Shown: positions 1 to 7,622 of the stretch, piece by piece
Layout: every line of letters begins with the position of its first letter
Position numbering within the stretch: position 1 is the stretch's first letter
From: a virus
Virus record (IMG/VR): IMGVR_UViG_3300036781_000119
Span: 1 to 64,000 of that record
Strand: one strand, 5' to 3'
Length of the DNA stretch: 64,000 nt
The notes under the pieces: generated by a model
The model's database searches: none
The model's input: the letters and a program-made list of their open reading frames with translations, nothing else
What the model was told of the DNA's origin: nothing
Program-made: the position numbers and the translations under genes

Positions 1-520
1 CGATGGCACGGAGGCGGGCAATGACATCGGAGAGCGGGGCAAGTTCGTCGGAATCCTTTGCTTTCCACTCGGGGCCACCAAAGCGCGTCAGCCAGTGGAT
101 CAGGCATGACGTGGAGCCGGGTGCATTCTTGTCGAGCGCGCGCTGGACCAAGGTCAAGCCCATCCGGGCGCGCAGATCGTCGGGGCCGTGGGCGAGCTCG
201 ACGCTGCAATACTTCATCAGCGTTTTCGTGTCTTTCTTCAGCGCCCGGGCGATCGTCTCGATGCTGATGCCGTGCGCGCGCATGACGCTGATGGCGGCGC
301 GCTGGTCATCGGTCGGCGCCCAGGGATCGACGCGCGGCGGCGGCTGGCCGTTCTTCCCCGCGATCTTGGCGGCGGCTATGCGGGCTGCCTCGGCCTTGCG
401 GGCGGCGGCGCGTTCGTTCGCAGCCTCGCGGTTGCGGCGCCTTTCCATGGCGGCTTCGCTGGTTCCTGGGGGCCTGCCTCGGCGCTTGGCTGGCGGGGCT
501 GGAGCGCGTGTTTTGGGCAC
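1..520 (-). CDS. small terminase-like DNA-binding protein (partial, runs off left edge)
   Basis: The frame is open from a GTG at 520 to the left edge, 173 codons visible. An in-frame ATG lies at 448. Residues 12-19 form a basic AT-hook-like patch (KRRGRPPG), followed by an Arg/Ala-rich helix and a helix-turn-helix at about 72-110 containing GISIETIARAL and DTKTLMKYCSVEL. This arrangement, then a segment ending LIHWLTRFGGPEWK, resembles phage small-terminase-like proteins in which D-x-KTL-x-K-x-Y/C-x-x-EL is followed by A-I-F-W-L. Such proteins bind packaging-site DNA and load the large terminase. An AAAAGG lies 9 nt before the GTG. It could instead be a general HTH regulator. The downstream partner should lie left of base 1. 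Confidence 0.55.
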   Translation of the reverse strand, partial: MPKTRAPAPPAKRRGRPPGTSEAAMERRRNREAANERAAARKAEAARIAAAKIAGKNGQPPPRVDPWAPTDDQRAAISVMRAHGISIETIARALKKDTKTLMKYCSVELAHGPDDLRARMGLTLVQRALDKNAPGSTSCLIHWLTRFGGPEWKAKDSDELAPLSDVIARLRAI

Positions 521-784
521 TGCGGGGGCCTTTTCGAATTAATCGGGGGTCGCTTTCCGAATTAATCGCCGAATTAATTCACGGTTACGGTTGCGCATGC
601 CTTTGATCCGGTTGGAGAAAACGGGTTAATTCGCGATCCCGAATTTCTACAATATGGCTGCATTCTGCGGGGCGCGTCAAAGGTTCCGGCGTTCATGCAT
701 GAATTACCCTTGCGGGCTGCGTTGGCGTTGCATTACTGTTTGCGGTGCGCGCCACCCACGGCGCGGCAATGGAGGATACCCACG
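521..784. promoter_or_regulatory. divergent intergenic region with GAATTAAT repeats and an ATGCAT palindrome
   Basis: This gap separates the minus-strand terminase-like gene from the plus-strand early genes. It contains GAATTAAT at 536-543, 559-566 and 571-578 and the inverted form GTTAATTC at 625-632; similar AT-rich words precede the -35 boxes of the early promoters. A perfect 12-bp palindrome TTCATGCATGAA lies at 692-703, matching the operator-like sites elsewhere in the window. A weak TTGCGG-17-TTACTG promoter-like pair follows it. Regulatory function is inferred. Confidence 0.45.
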
Positions 785-1201
785 ATGCATAGGTCCCACC
801 CGCTGGCGGCGCTGCTGTCCGGCATGGATCAGGAGGGCGCGGCACCGACGCCGAACCCGATACCGGAAGCGCAGATTGCTGAACTGCTGATCTGCCTACG
901 CGAGAATGGCAGCCCGCCGGCGACGTTCACCCGGGGCGACCGGGTGGAATACAAGCACGGGCGCGGCCCTCTCACGCCCCAGGCGCGGCAGGAGTTGGTG
1001 CTGATCTACTGGCGCACGCTGGAGCCGGACACGAGCGCGGAGGATTGCAGTCGAGCGAACCGGGTCAGCAGTGCAGAGCGCGACAGCATGCCATTTTTCA
1101 ACTGCATGATCGCGCACATGCAGGCGGGGGTGTTGGTGTTCATGCTGGCCGAGACATCGGCGCTGCGGAACCTGGGCAGCATCATCCCGGCCGGCAGCTG
1201 A
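785..1201 (+). CDS. hypothetical phage protein, 138 aa
   Basis: The ATG at 785 is preceded by GGAGG at 771-775, better supported than the in-frame ATG at 695, which has no ribosome binding site and lies on the operator-like palindrome. The protein is acidic to neutral with the segment RGDRVEYKHGRGPLTPQAR near its middle and a hydrophobic stretch (MQAGVLVFMLAETSAL) near the C terminus that is too short and polar for a confident membrane span. I do not recognise a family. It opens a five-gene run of small proteins ending at 3787. Confidence 0.75.
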   Translation: MHRSHPLAALLSGMDQEGAAPTPNPIPEAQIAELLICLRENGSPPATFTRGDRVEYKHGRGPLTPQARQELVLIYWRTLEPDTSAEDCSRANRVSSAERDSMPFFNCMIAHMQAGVLVFMLAETSALRNLGSIIPAGS

Positions 1202-1269
1202 TCGACGGCAGGCGGCTGGGCTGCGGCCCGGCCGCCCTGCATCACCCACACCCACGAAAGCTGCACGAC

Positions 1270-1677
1270 ATGGATAATTCCTCCAATGACGACACGATGG
1301 TTCAGCGGGCGCAGGCATGGCGGCGGGCTGCGATGGCCGATGGTTGGGTGAGCGCGCCGACCTATGCGCCGCACGAGGGCGAGGACCGCGCGTTCACGCT
1401 GACGCACTCCGAGGGCTTCAAGGTCCAGGGGATATCTCGCGCGCCGAGGCCACCGGCCACGCGATACACCGCAAGCCTGCACTGCTGGGCCGCTGATGGG
1501 CTGGCGGTGAAGGTGCCGAATACATACGACATGGACGCGCTGCGGGAGGGTGTTCGCGCCTGCCACTATTGCAAGCGCGCCGGCGTGCCGACCCAGCGCG
1601 TGGGCTTCGCCGGGCGGTCCTGCGCTGCGTGCGCGCCGGCCGAGGAAGCGAAGCTCGGCAAGAATTATTACGCCTGA
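1270..1677 (+). CDS. hypothetical zinc-knuckle protein, 135 aa
   Basis: Starts at the ATG at 1270 (MDNSSNDDTM) with GAAAG about 12 nt upstream. The C-terminal third holds a C-x2-C, 15 residues, C-x2-C arrangement (CHYC ... CAAC), a plausible treble-clef or knuckle zinc site. The N-terminal half has no motif I recognise. It lies 68 bp after the preceding gene and 29 bp before the next. It is one of several unrelated small zinc-binding proteins in this genome; their targets cannot be inferred. Confidence 0.75.
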   Translation: MDNSSNDDTMVQRAQAWRRAAMADGWVSAPTYAPHEGEDRAFTLTHSEGFKVQGISRAPRPPATRYTASLHCWAADGLAVKVPNTYDMDALREGVRACHYCKRAGVPTQRVGFAGRSCAACAPAEEAKLGKNYYA

Positions 1678-1706
1678 CACCCACACCCACACCGAAGGAA
1701 CTGACG

Positions 1707-2801
1707 ATGACAGAGATTGATCGCGCGCGGCTGACCAAGGGCAGCCGATGGATGGTGGAGCTGACGGAAGACTGCCGCATGGAGAGCGACCCTGAATGGG
1801 TTCATGTGGCAGGGAGGCCGGGCGGCTTAGGCGCCAATCTTCCCCGCTCAGCCCTGCGCCCGCTGCCCACCGTGGCGCCGGTGACGCTGGCGGAGGCGGA
1901 GGCGCTTCGCACCCATATCGGCGCCTGGGGGGTGGGCGATGTCGCTGCCTGCAAGGCCCTGACCGCCTTCCTACGCGGCCGGTTCGGGGCGGACGGGCTG
2001 GCCAAGGCGCCGGCGGCGGTCCCTGCCACCGATGCGGAAGTGGCTGCTTTCCACAGCTACGTGAACGCCTGGGGAGTCGGGAAGTCGCAGGCTACGCTGG
2101 TGCGGGACGGGCTGAACGCCTTCCTGGCATCGCGAGTCGCCGCCGGCGCGCCTGTCACCACGCTGCCGGGCTTCACGGCCGACGACGTGGTGGTGGAGCC
2201 CAAGGCGGCGGAATGGGTGCCGCAGCCGGGCGAGCGCGTGATGGTCGTGCAGGGCGCGCACGAGGGGCTGGTGGGAAAGCTGGGCGGCACGAGGGGCGAA
2301 GGCGCAGGCAATCTCATTTGGTATGTCGTTCTGGAGGCGGGGGGCGATTGCTGGCTGCCGCAGTCGAGCCTTGCGCCGATCAGGCCGAAGCCGGCATGGA
2401 GGCAGCAGCCCGAGGTGCCGGCGTGGGTGCCGGCGGTGGGCGCCTACGTAGCGGTCGAGGCCACGTCTCCTTATGCCAGGATGCGGGGAACCGTGATCGA
2501 CCTGGACGCCAAGCGGGGAGCCTTGGTCGATGAAACGCCGGTAGCAGGGCACCCAGCGCGGCGCGTCTGGATTCCGATTGATTGCGTTCACCCAGCCCTG
2601 AAGCCGGCACGCGCCTACAACATCGAATGGCAGGAGGTCGGCACCGCCAGCCCGTATGGCGACCTGATCGCGGCGCTGGAGCGGCGGGTGATCGCCGAGG
2701 CAGAGGCGTGGGAGGCGGCGGAGAATTCCAAGTCGCTGCTGGACGCCATCGCGGCCCTGCGCGGCGCCCGGCTCGCCATCGCGACGCTGGAGGGGCGGTG
2801 A
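1707..2801 (+). CDS. hypothetical protein with duplicated GAWGVG motif and KOW-like segment, 364 aa
   Basis: ATG at 1707 follows AAGGAA at 1694-1699. Residues of about 70-145 hold a tandem duplication: HIGAWGVGDVAACKALTAFL and YVNAWGVG ... GLNAFLASRV. The middle carries a KOW/SH3-like stretch (PGERVMVVQGAHEGLVGKLG), which in other proteins binds nucleic acid or ribosome surfaces. The C terminus is a charged helix. No enzyme signature is visible. The stop overlaps the next start as TGATG, so the two are probably translationally coupled. Confidence 0.75.
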   Translation: MTEIDRARLTKGSRWMVELTEDCRMESDPEWVHVAGRPGGLGANLPRSALRPLPTVAPVTLAEAEALRTHIGAWGVGDVAACKALTAFLRGRFGADGLAKAPAAVPATDAEVAAFHSYVNAWGVGKSQATLVRDGLNAFLASRVAAGAPVTTLPGFTADDVVVEPKAAEWVPQPGERVMVVQGAHEGLVGKLGGTRGEGAGNLIWYVVLEAGGDCWLPQSSLAPIRPKPAWRQQPEVPAWVPAVGAYVAVEATSPYARMRGTVIDLDAKRGALVDETPVAGHPARRVWIPIDCVHPALKPARAYNIEWQEVGTASPYGDLIAALERRVIAEAEAWEAAENSKSLLDAIAALRGARLAIATLEGR

Positions 2802-3016
2802 TGGTCGATCGCACCGACGTTTTCCTGGATGCGCAGATGAAGATCGCGGAGCGGCATGCGGCCAGCTTCAAGCACCTAATGCGCGCGCTGGATGGGCCGA
2901 CCCAAGTGGCCGTAGCTACGACGCTACTGGCCATGGCGATCGACACGTTTCCGACAGAGGCGCGCCCCGAGGCGAAGCGGGTGGCGATCCAGGCAATCGG
3001 CGAGCTTCACGTATGA
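2801..3016 (+). CDS. hypothetical small protein, 71 aa
   Basis: ATG at 2801 shares its first base with the preceding stop (TGATG). The product is a predicted mostly helical protein (MVDRTDVFLDAQMKIAERHA at the start). Similar 70-aa helical proteins are common filler genes in phage early operons, but I do not recognise this one. Its stop overlaps the next start by four bases (ATGA). Confidence 0.7.
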   Translation: MVDRTDVFLDAQMKIAERHAASFKHLMRALDGPTQVAVATTLLAMAIDTFPTEARPEAKRVAIQAIGELHV

Positions 3017-3417
3017 GCGTCACCCCGCAGACCAAGGCGGCGTTCGACTTCATCGCGGGGTTCATCCGGGCGAACGGGTTCAGCCCCACCTACGACGAGA
3101 TAGCGGCTGCCATGGGGGTGCAGCAGCGCGCCACCGCCTGGGTGGCCGTAAACGGGCTGATCAAGGCCGGCTGGCTGCGCAAGGGGAAGGGTAAGCGGGC
3201 GCTGGAGGTAGCCCGCAAGCCGCCGGCGCCGGCGATGCCCAGGACGCGCGACGGGCTGCCCAGGCTGCAACGCACGCTCGAGCAATGGGGGGCCATGACG
3301 CCAACCCAGGTGGCGGATATGCCGCGCCGCGAGATCTCCTACACGCTGGCCGACGCCAAGGCGGACATCGCCACCCTGGCTTCGGCGCTGGTGGAAAGGG
3401 AGCGCCGCGATGCGTAG
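3013..3417 (+). CDS. LexA-type winged-helix DNA-binding protein, 134 aa
   Basis: Residues 1-65 match the LexA N-terminal winged helix-turn-helix: T-x-x-x-x-x-x-FI-x-x-FI-x-x-NG-x-SPTYDEIAAAMG, then a recognition-type helix and the wing AGWLRKGKGKRALEV. The C-terminal part is helical and lacks the S24 protease domain of LexA or phage repressors (no Ser-Lys dyad), so the protein cannot self-cleave. It is a probable transcription factor. It overlaps the next gene by 8 bp. Confidence 0.8.
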   Translation: MSVTPQTKAAFDFIAGFIRANGFSPTYDEIAAAMGVQQRATAWVAVNGLIKAGWLRKGKGKRALEVARKPPAPAMPRTRDGLPRLQRTLEQWGAMTPTQVADMPRREISYTLADAKADIATLASALVERERRDA

Positions 3418-3787
3418 GTTCGGGGGCGTGTTTGCGACGCTCAGCCGCCACACCCGGGAGCCGAAGGCCAGCGCCACGACCAAGGCGGTGCTGCGGCGGC
3501 TGCGGCAGCTGGGCGAGAATATCCCCGGCCCTGACGATGCTTGGAGGATCGCGCGCACCCATGCAGGCTGCCACCAGCGATCGGCCGGTGCATGGAGCTG
3601 GAGCCTTGACCTGATCGCGCCCAGCACGCGCGGGATCGAGCACCGCAGAGCCGATAGCGTCTACGGTGGATACTGGCCGGCGGCGCTGTGCGCGAGGGTG
3701 GGCGCGACGATTGGAGACGATAACTTCGGCCGACGCACGCTGGAGCCCCCCGATTCCGCGCTGCCGCCGCGCACGCCTACCGGCTGA
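3410..3787 (+). CDS. hypothetical basic protein, 125 aa
   Basis: ATG at 3410 overlaps the previous gene's end by 8 nt in another frame. The N terminus is Arg-rich and basic (MRRFGGVFATLSRHTREPK), then ATTKAVLRRLRQLGENI. The middle reads GAWSWSLDLIAPSTRGIEH; the C terminus is Pro-rich. No family is recognised. It is the last gene of the first plus-strand run and is followed 20 bp later by a strong hairpin. Confidence 0.65.
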   Translation: MRRFGGVFATLSRHTREPKASATTKAVLRRLRQLGENIPGPDDAWRIARTHAGCHQRSAGAWSWSLDLIAPSTRGIEHRRADSVYGGYWPAALCARVGATIGDDNFGRRTLEPPDSALPPRTPTG

Positions 3788-3995
3788 ACGCATGGCGACA
3801 AGCTGACCGGGCGGCGGGGTTCGTTAGGCACCGCCGCCCGTATGCTGTCGGTAAAGTCCGAACAGCAGAATGGCCCCCCGTGGGCGAAACCACAGCCAGG
3901 GGCCATTCGCAGCAACAACATAATCGCAGGCGGAAACGCTCAGCCCGGGCAGCTTGCCCGGATGCCGGGCACCGCGTCAAGCGTGCTGATAGGGC
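3788..3995. terminator. convergent-gene spacer with three strong hairpins
   Basis: No credible gene is seen here. Three inverted repeats occur: CGGGCGGCGG 3808-3817 with CCGCCGCCCG 3831-3840; AATGGCCCC 3869-3877 with GGGGCCATT 3899-3907; CCGGGCA 3945-3951 with TGCCCGG 3955-3961. None has a U-tract. As the flanking genes converge, at least the first probably acts as a terminator. The middle one, with the internal string TGGGCGAAACCACA, could also be part of a structured RNA. Confidence 0.55.
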
Positions 3996-4154
3996 CTAGA
4001 CCAGCGTCAGCTTGAGGTGCCGCCGGGCGAAGGCGGCGCATGCGTCTGGATTTACGGGAATGCCCAGCCACGCGGTTGCCTGCATCATCGGCAGGTAGAC
4101 CCATGTGAGCCACCAGGGGACGACGACCCGAAGTCGCACTTCCAATTGCGCCAT
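3996..4154 (-). CDS. hypothetical small protein coupled to DUF3309, 52 aa
   Basis: The ATG at 4154 overlaps the upstream stop as TGATG, so it is translationally coupled to the DUF3309 gene. The sequence begins MAQLEVRLRVVVPWWLTWVY and continues with a short moderately hydrophobic stretch (LPMMQATAWLGI), perhaps membrane associated. The C terminus is basic (FARRHLKLTLV). The family is unknown. Confidence 0.65.
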   Translation of the reverse strand: MAQLEVRLRVVVPWWLTWVYLPMMQATAWLGIPVNPDACAAFARRHLKLTLV

Positions 4155-4318
4155 CAGATGCGGCCCAGCAGCGCCAGCACCAGGATGATCACCAGGACGG
4201 TGCCCAGCAGCCCCGAGGGCGCCCAGCCATAGCCCAGGCCGCCATGCCCCCACCAAGGGCCGGCGCCGATCCCGCCCAGCAGCAGCGCCAGCAGCAGCAC
4301 GACGACGATAATGCTCAT
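4154..4318 (-). CDS. DUF3309 family small membrane protein, 54 aa
   Basis: MSIIVVVLLLALLLGGIGAG at the N terminus is a membrane segment; it is followed by WGHGGLGYGWAPSGLLG and a second hydrophobic segment ending LALLGRI. Two short membrane helices around a Gly-rich W-G-Y-G-x-S-G-x-LG turn and a final L-L-G-R-I are the hallmarks of DUF3309, a proteobacterial family of unknown function. GGGAG lies 8 nt before the ATG. With its coupled neighbour it forms a two-gene minus-strand unit between two plus-strand runs, possibly a moron. Confidence 0.85.
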   Translation of the reverse strand: MSIIVVVLLLALLLGGIGAGPWWGHGGLGYGWAPSGLLGTVLVIILVLALLGRI

Positions 4319-4468
4319 GGGGGGCTCCCGATTGGTGCGGCGGCCCAGGCGGCACCGACTACCACCTGGACCGCCCATCACCCACGATGACCGGCTTGCA
4401 CCGGCTCCCCGAATATGCGGCGGCACCCAGGCCGGGGCAACCGTTTCCGCCCGCCCCGAAAAAACTTC

Positions 4469-4543
4469 ACGAAACGCGATTATTTATCTTGCGCGCGTCG
4501 GAGTTAATGCATAATCTGTTTTTGCAGGCAGGGGATAGGCCCC
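4469..4543 (+). promoter_or_regulatory. early promoter B with ATGCAT palindrome and leader hairpin
   Basis: ACGAAACGCG box 4469-4478; TTGCGC 4489-4494; 15-bp spacer; CATAAT 4510-4515, overlapped by TTAATGCATAAT 4504-4515. The leader carries GGGG 4531-4534 and CCCC 4540-4543 as a small hairpin ahead of the AGGAAC ribosome binding site of the DUF932 gene. The same architecture is repeated at four other places. Confidence 0.75.
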
Positions 4544-4565
4544 GGCACAGACAGGAACTAGCGAC

Positions 4566-5438
4566 ATGCACATGACCCGCAGCTTCGGCAAGACCATCGC
4601 AGACGGCCGCAACGTCCTCACGGATGAGCAGATCAGCCGCTTCGCTCCCAGCGTGTTCGCCACCCAGGCCCACGAGAGCCGCAGCGCCCGCTTCGCCTAC
4701 ATCCCCACCACCCAGGTGCTGGCCGCCATGCGCGCCGAGGGCTTCCAGCCGATGAAGGTGGCCCAGGGCCGCAGCCGCATCGAGGGCAAGGCGGAATACA
4801 CCAAGCACATGATCCGCTTCCGCCACGCCTCGCAGAACCACGGCTCGCTGAAGCTGGGCCAGACCTTCCCGGAGGTGGTGCTGATCAACAGCCACGACGG
4901 CACCAGCGCCTACAAGCTGATGAGCGGCCTGTTCCGGCTGGTTTGCCTGAACGGCATGGTGGTGCGCGAGGGCATCGGCAGCGACTTCCGGGTGCCGCAC
5001 GTCGGCGATGTGGTCGGCAAGGTCATCGAGGGCAGCTACAAGGTGATTGACGAAAGCACCCGCAGCCTGGAGGCCGCCGAAGCCTGGGCCGACATCCGCC
5101 TGGGCCGCGACGAGCAGATGTTCTTCGCCGAGGCGGCCCACACCATCCGGTTCGCGGATGCCGAGGGCAACGTCGAGACGGCGATCAAGCCGGCCCAGCT
5201 GCTTGGCCAGCGCCGGGCGGCGGATGCCAGCAATGACCTTTGGACCACCTTCAACCGGGTGCAGGAGAACGCCGTGAAGGGCGGGCTGACCGCCATGGGC
5301 CGCGACGCGAACAACCGCCTGCGCCGCACCACCACCCGCGAGGTCAAGAACATCGACGGCGACGTGAAGCTGAACCGGGCGCTTTGGGTGCTGGCCGAGC
5401 GCATGGCGAGCCTGAAGGGCGTGGCAGCCGCCGCCTGA
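4566..5438 (+). CDS. DUF932 family protein, 290 aa
   Basis: Matches the DUF932 family (YfjQ/YafZ-like) along its length: an N-terminal ALTDEQI-type opening (VLTDEQISRFAPSVFA), SxRFAYIPT, a KHMIRFRH core, PEVVLINSHDGTSAYKLM, LFRLVCLNGMVV and a C-terminal helical part with a basic segment. This central N-S-H-D-G and R-x-V-C-x-N-G signature is typical. The family is found on phages, plasmids and P4-like elements and its biochemical role is not established. AGGAAC at 4553-4558 supports the first ATG; a second ATG is two codons later. It is a single-gene unit between promoter B and a UUCG hairpin, suggesting strong expression. Confidence 0.9.
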   Translation: MHMTRSFGKTIADGRNVLTDEQISRFAPSVFATQAHESRSARFAYIPTTQVLAAMRAEGFQPMKVAQGRSRIEGKAEYTKHMIRFRHASQNHGSLKLGQTFPEVVLINSHDGTSAYKLMSGLFRLVCLNGMVVREGIGSDFRVPHVGDVVGKVIEGSYKVIDESTRSLEAAEAWADIRLGRDEQMFFAEAAHTIRFADAEGNVETAIKPAQLLGQRRAADASNDLWTTFNRVQENAVKGGLTAMGRDANNRLRRTTTREVKNIDGDVKLNRALWVLAERMASLKGVAAAA

Positions 5439-5449
5439 TCACCGCAACC

Positions 5450-5469
5450 GCCGGGGCTTCGGCCCCGGC
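5450..5469 (+). terminator. UUCG-tetraloop hairpin terminator
   Basis: GCCGGGGC, loop TTCG, GCCCCGGC: a perfect 8-bp GC stem closed by the extra-stable UUCG tetraloop, 11 nt after the DUF932 stop and just before promoter C. There is no U-tract, so it may pause or protect the 3' end rather than terminate alone. Confidence 0.7.
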
Positions 5470-5491
5470 ACACCGCGCGCGATAATTCTTC

Positions 5492-5565
5492 ACGGAACGC
5501 GCGAATTAATATGGACGCGGCGCGGGTTTATGCATAATGTGACTTTGCGGGAGGGGACAGGCCCC
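5492..5565 (+). promoter_or_regulatory. early promoter C with ATGCAT palindrome and leader hairpin
   Basis: ACGGAACGCG 5492-5501; TGGACG 5512-5517; 15-bp spacer; CATAAT 5533-5538, within TTTATGCATAAT 5527-5538. The leader has GGGG 5553-5556 and CCCC 5562-5565. It drives the three small genes from 5588. Confidence 0.75.
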
Positions 5566-5587
5566 GACGCGAAACGGAGACGAGCAC

Positions 5588-5875
5588 ATGGCCAAAACCG
5601 AATTCCGCAAGGCATGGCGTCAGGTGCGCCTCATGCTGGGCAACACCCATCGCGGCGCCCGCCGCAACCGCCATACCAACGAAACGGCGGTGCTGTTCGG
5701 GCTGGCGATGCGGTGCTGGAGCGGACAAGCAGCCCGGGCATCATGGGCCACCCGCGCCGCCGAACTTTGCGTGTATCCGGACGGCATGGCAGCCGCGATC
5801 GCCGCCGGCATGGTGCCCAGCGCGAGGGCCGCCATGGTGCGTAACGTGCGCGATTTGCGGATGGGGGCACGCTGA
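5588..5875 (+). CDS. hypothetical basic protein, 95 aa
   Basis: ATG at 5588 follows GGAG at 5575-5578. The product is Arg- and Ala-rich with a highly basic first third (KAWRQVRLMLGNTHRGARR), so nucleic-acid binding is possible but no fold is recognised. It is the first gene after promoter C and overlaps the next start as TGATG. Confidence 0.7.
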   Translation: MAKTEFRKAWRQVRLMLGNTHRGARRNRHTNETAVLFGLAMRCWSGQAARASWATRAAELCVYPDGMAAAIAAGMVPSARAAMVRNVRDLRMGAR

Positions 5876-6111
5876 TGGCCGGCCGCGAATCGCTGGCTAA
5901 CCCCGACACCAGCGTGTTTCTCGACTACCTCCCGATGAACAGGCTGGGGCTGACGGAGGAACAGGTTGAACGCTACGTCGAGAGGGCCACCAACGGGCTC
6001 GACCGGCTGCTGATGGGCAGGCATCTGACCCAGGCCGACTACGACACCAACATCCGCCGGCTGGACCTTTGGGCCGAAGATGCCCTGAAGCACCGCACGC
6101 GCGCCGCCTGA
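5875..6111 (+). CDS. hypothetical protein, 78 aa
   Basis: Starts at an ATG overlapping the preceding stop (TGATG). The segment LGLTEEQVERYVERATNGLD and the following RHLTQADYDTNIRRLDLWAE predict a small helical bundle, a pattern frequent in uncharacterised phage early proteins. No function can be assigned. Confidence 0.75.
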   Translation: MAGRESLANPDTSVFLDYLPMNRLGLTEEQVERYVERATNGLDRLLMGRHLTQADYDTNIRRLDLWAEDALKHRTRAA

Positions 6112-6139
6112 TACCACCCCACCCACGAGGATACCCACC

Positions 6140-6610
6140 ATGGAACTGCTGACTCGACAGACGATGCACCGCGCCGTTGACGCGCTGTGCCGATTCCACA
6201 GCCTGCGCCAGATGGGCACGCTGATGATGCTGGAGACGCCCATGCAGCGGGAGCCGGCCATCGCGCCGCAGCCGCGCAGCACCGGCCTGGAGCGCGACAC
6301 CATCGGCCGGATGCTCTACCGCGTGAACCTCGCCGCGCTGCGGGCCGCTGGGCGGGCGCCAGACGGCGGCAGCGTGGTCACCTACCGCTGGGCACCCACG
6401 GCACCGGCCAGCGACTTCGCAGCCTTCCGCGCGCTGTGCACCCTGGCGGACGGGTGCGACGTGAACCCCGTCAACTGCTGGCCAGCCTTCCGCCTGATCT
6501 GCGCCGCCCGGCTCGCTGCCGCTGAGGCGGTGGCGCTGGTGCACCCGGATTTCCAGGCCATGCAGGCGCAGTGGCCCGACGCGGCACCGCTGATCCGCAG
6601 GAGCGCGTGA
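6140..6610 (+). CDS. hypothetical protein, 156 aa
   Basis: ATG at 6140 follows a GAGGA in the CACGAGGATACCCACC leader used, with variations, ahead of many genes here. The protein is Ala- and Arg-rich and predicted helical, with three Cys that form no clear metal motif. No homologous family is recognised. It lies 28 bp after 5875-6111 and 1 bp before the following gene. Confidence 0.7.
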   Translation: MELLTRQTMHRAVDALCRFHSLRQMGTLMMLETPMQREPAIAPQPRSTGLERDTIGRMLYRVNLAALRAAGRAPDGGSVVTYRWAPTAPASDFAAFRALCTLADGCDVNPVNCWPAFRLICAARLAAAEAVALVHPDFQAMQAQWPDAAPLIRRSA

Positions 6611-6611
6611 C

Positions 6612-7262
6612 ATGATCCATCGCCGCCTGACCGAGCTACGCGCCCGCAAGGCCCGCATGCTCGCCGCCAACGCATGCGTCGCCAAGGGCGATCGGATGGG
6701 GCTCGCCGCGCTGGGCTACGGTTTCGCCCAGGCGGATGCGCTGCTGGAGTTCGACCCGGTGACGCGCAGGCGGGGCTTCTGCACCGAACAGATCGCCGCC
6801 CTGACATTGCAGATTGCCGACCTGGAGGCGCAGGCCCGCACCGCCCGGCCGCCGGCGGCGCGGCGCCACGAGTTCCGCGCAGGCGCGATCGTGCTGGCGG
6901 TTGCCTTGTGCCTGCCTGCATCGGCCCGCGCCGACATGGGTCCGCTGGTGCCGATGAAGAACCCGCCCGCCTATCTATGCGACCAGTTGGCCGTGACCTT
7001 TCGAATGGAGTTGCACCTGGGCAACGTGATCGACCGGGGGCCGCCGGGCTACGCCGGGCCGATGCGGCTGCGGGGCGACGTGGAGCGCATCGAGGGGCTT
7101 GCGATGCGGGAGGTGCTGACGCCCAGCACGATGCGGGACGTGCCCTGGGTGATCGCCTGCTACGCCCGGGTCAAGGTGGCGGGGAGCCCGATGGCGGCAG
7201 GGACGATGGTCATGCAGCGACTCGGTATGGGCGCCAGCATGGCGTGGGTGCCGGCTCCGTAG
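6612..7262 (+). CDS. hypothetical protein with an internal membrane or signal-like segment, 216 aa
   Basis: Residues 1-87 form a charged helical domain (RRLTELRARKARMLAANA start). It is followed by FRAGAIVLAVALCLPASARA at about 88-107, which looks exactly like a signal peptide ending in AxA. A soluble domain of about 110 residues with two Cys follows. The protein may therefore be a type II membrane protein with a cytoplasmic coiled domain. I see no well-placed ribosome binding site for an internal start directly before the hydrophobic segment. No family is recognised. Confidence 0.65.
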   Translation: MIHRRLTELRARKARMLAANACVAKGDRMGLAALGYGFAQADALLEFDPVTRRRGFCTEQIAALTLQIADLEAQARTARPPAARRHEFRAGAIVLAVALCLPASARADMGPLVPMKNPPAYLCDQLAVTFRMELHLGNVIDRGPPGYAGPMRLRGDVERIEGLAMREVLTPSTMRDVPWVIACYARVKVAGSPMAAGTMVMQRLGMGASMAWVPAP

Positions 7263-7279
7263 CGCGCAAATTAATTCGC

Positions 7280-7359
7280 ACGAAACGCGAGAATTAACTG
7301 GACGCACGCGAGGTTAATGCATAAATTCCCCTTCACCGGCAGCGACCCACCGCTGCCGG
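7280..7359 (+). promoter_or_regulatory. early promoter D with ATGCAT palindrome and strong leader hairpin
   Basis: ACGAAACGCG 7280-7289; TGGACG 7299-7304; 15-bp spacer; CATAAA 7320-7325, within TTAATGCATAAA 7314-7325. The leader hairpin is the strongest of the set: CCGGCAGCG 7336-7344 pairs with CGCTGCCGG 7351-7359, followed by AAGGAA for the next gene. Confidence 0.75.
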
Positions 7360-7377
7360 ATTTGAAGGAACGCCCCG

Positions 7378-7575
7378 ATGATGCGCATCGCCGAATACCA
7401 AGCCATCCTTGCCCTTCGCCTTCTCCCCACCGCTCGCGATGTCGGCGACAACGCGGTGGTCACCGCGCTGGTGAACATCCGGCAGGGCTGGCTTCTCGGC
7501 CGGCGCGTCGCCCGCACGGACTGGGCTCTGGCGGATTGCTTTGACGACGCCATGCGCGAAGCCGCCGCAGCCTGA
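7378..7575 (+). CDS. hypothetical small protein, 65 aa
   Basis: Two adjacent ATGs at 7378 and 7381 follow AAGGAA at about 7366-7371. The product (MMRIAEYQAILALRLLPTAR at the start) is helical and mildly hydrophobic but not clearly a membrane protein. First gene after promoter D; no family recognised. Confidence 0.7.
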   Translation: MMRIAEYQAILALRLLPTARDVGDNAVVTALVNIRQGWLLGRRVARTDWALADCFDDAMREAAAA

Positions 7576-7622
7576 AACGGGCTCCTGCCGCTCTCTACAC
7601 TCACACCGAAGGGACACCCAAG

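Noticed and set aside
3-542. 179-codon plus-strand frame at the left edge
   Set aside because: The minus strand of the same bases encodes the HTH terminase-like protein with a better composition; the plus frame is Ser/Ala/Arg-rich without motif.
3661-3921. 86-codon minus-strand frame in the convergent spacer
   Set aside because: It would cover the strongest hairpins and the end of the 3410 gene, has no good ribosome site, and its Cys-rich peptide could be an artefact of structured DNA.
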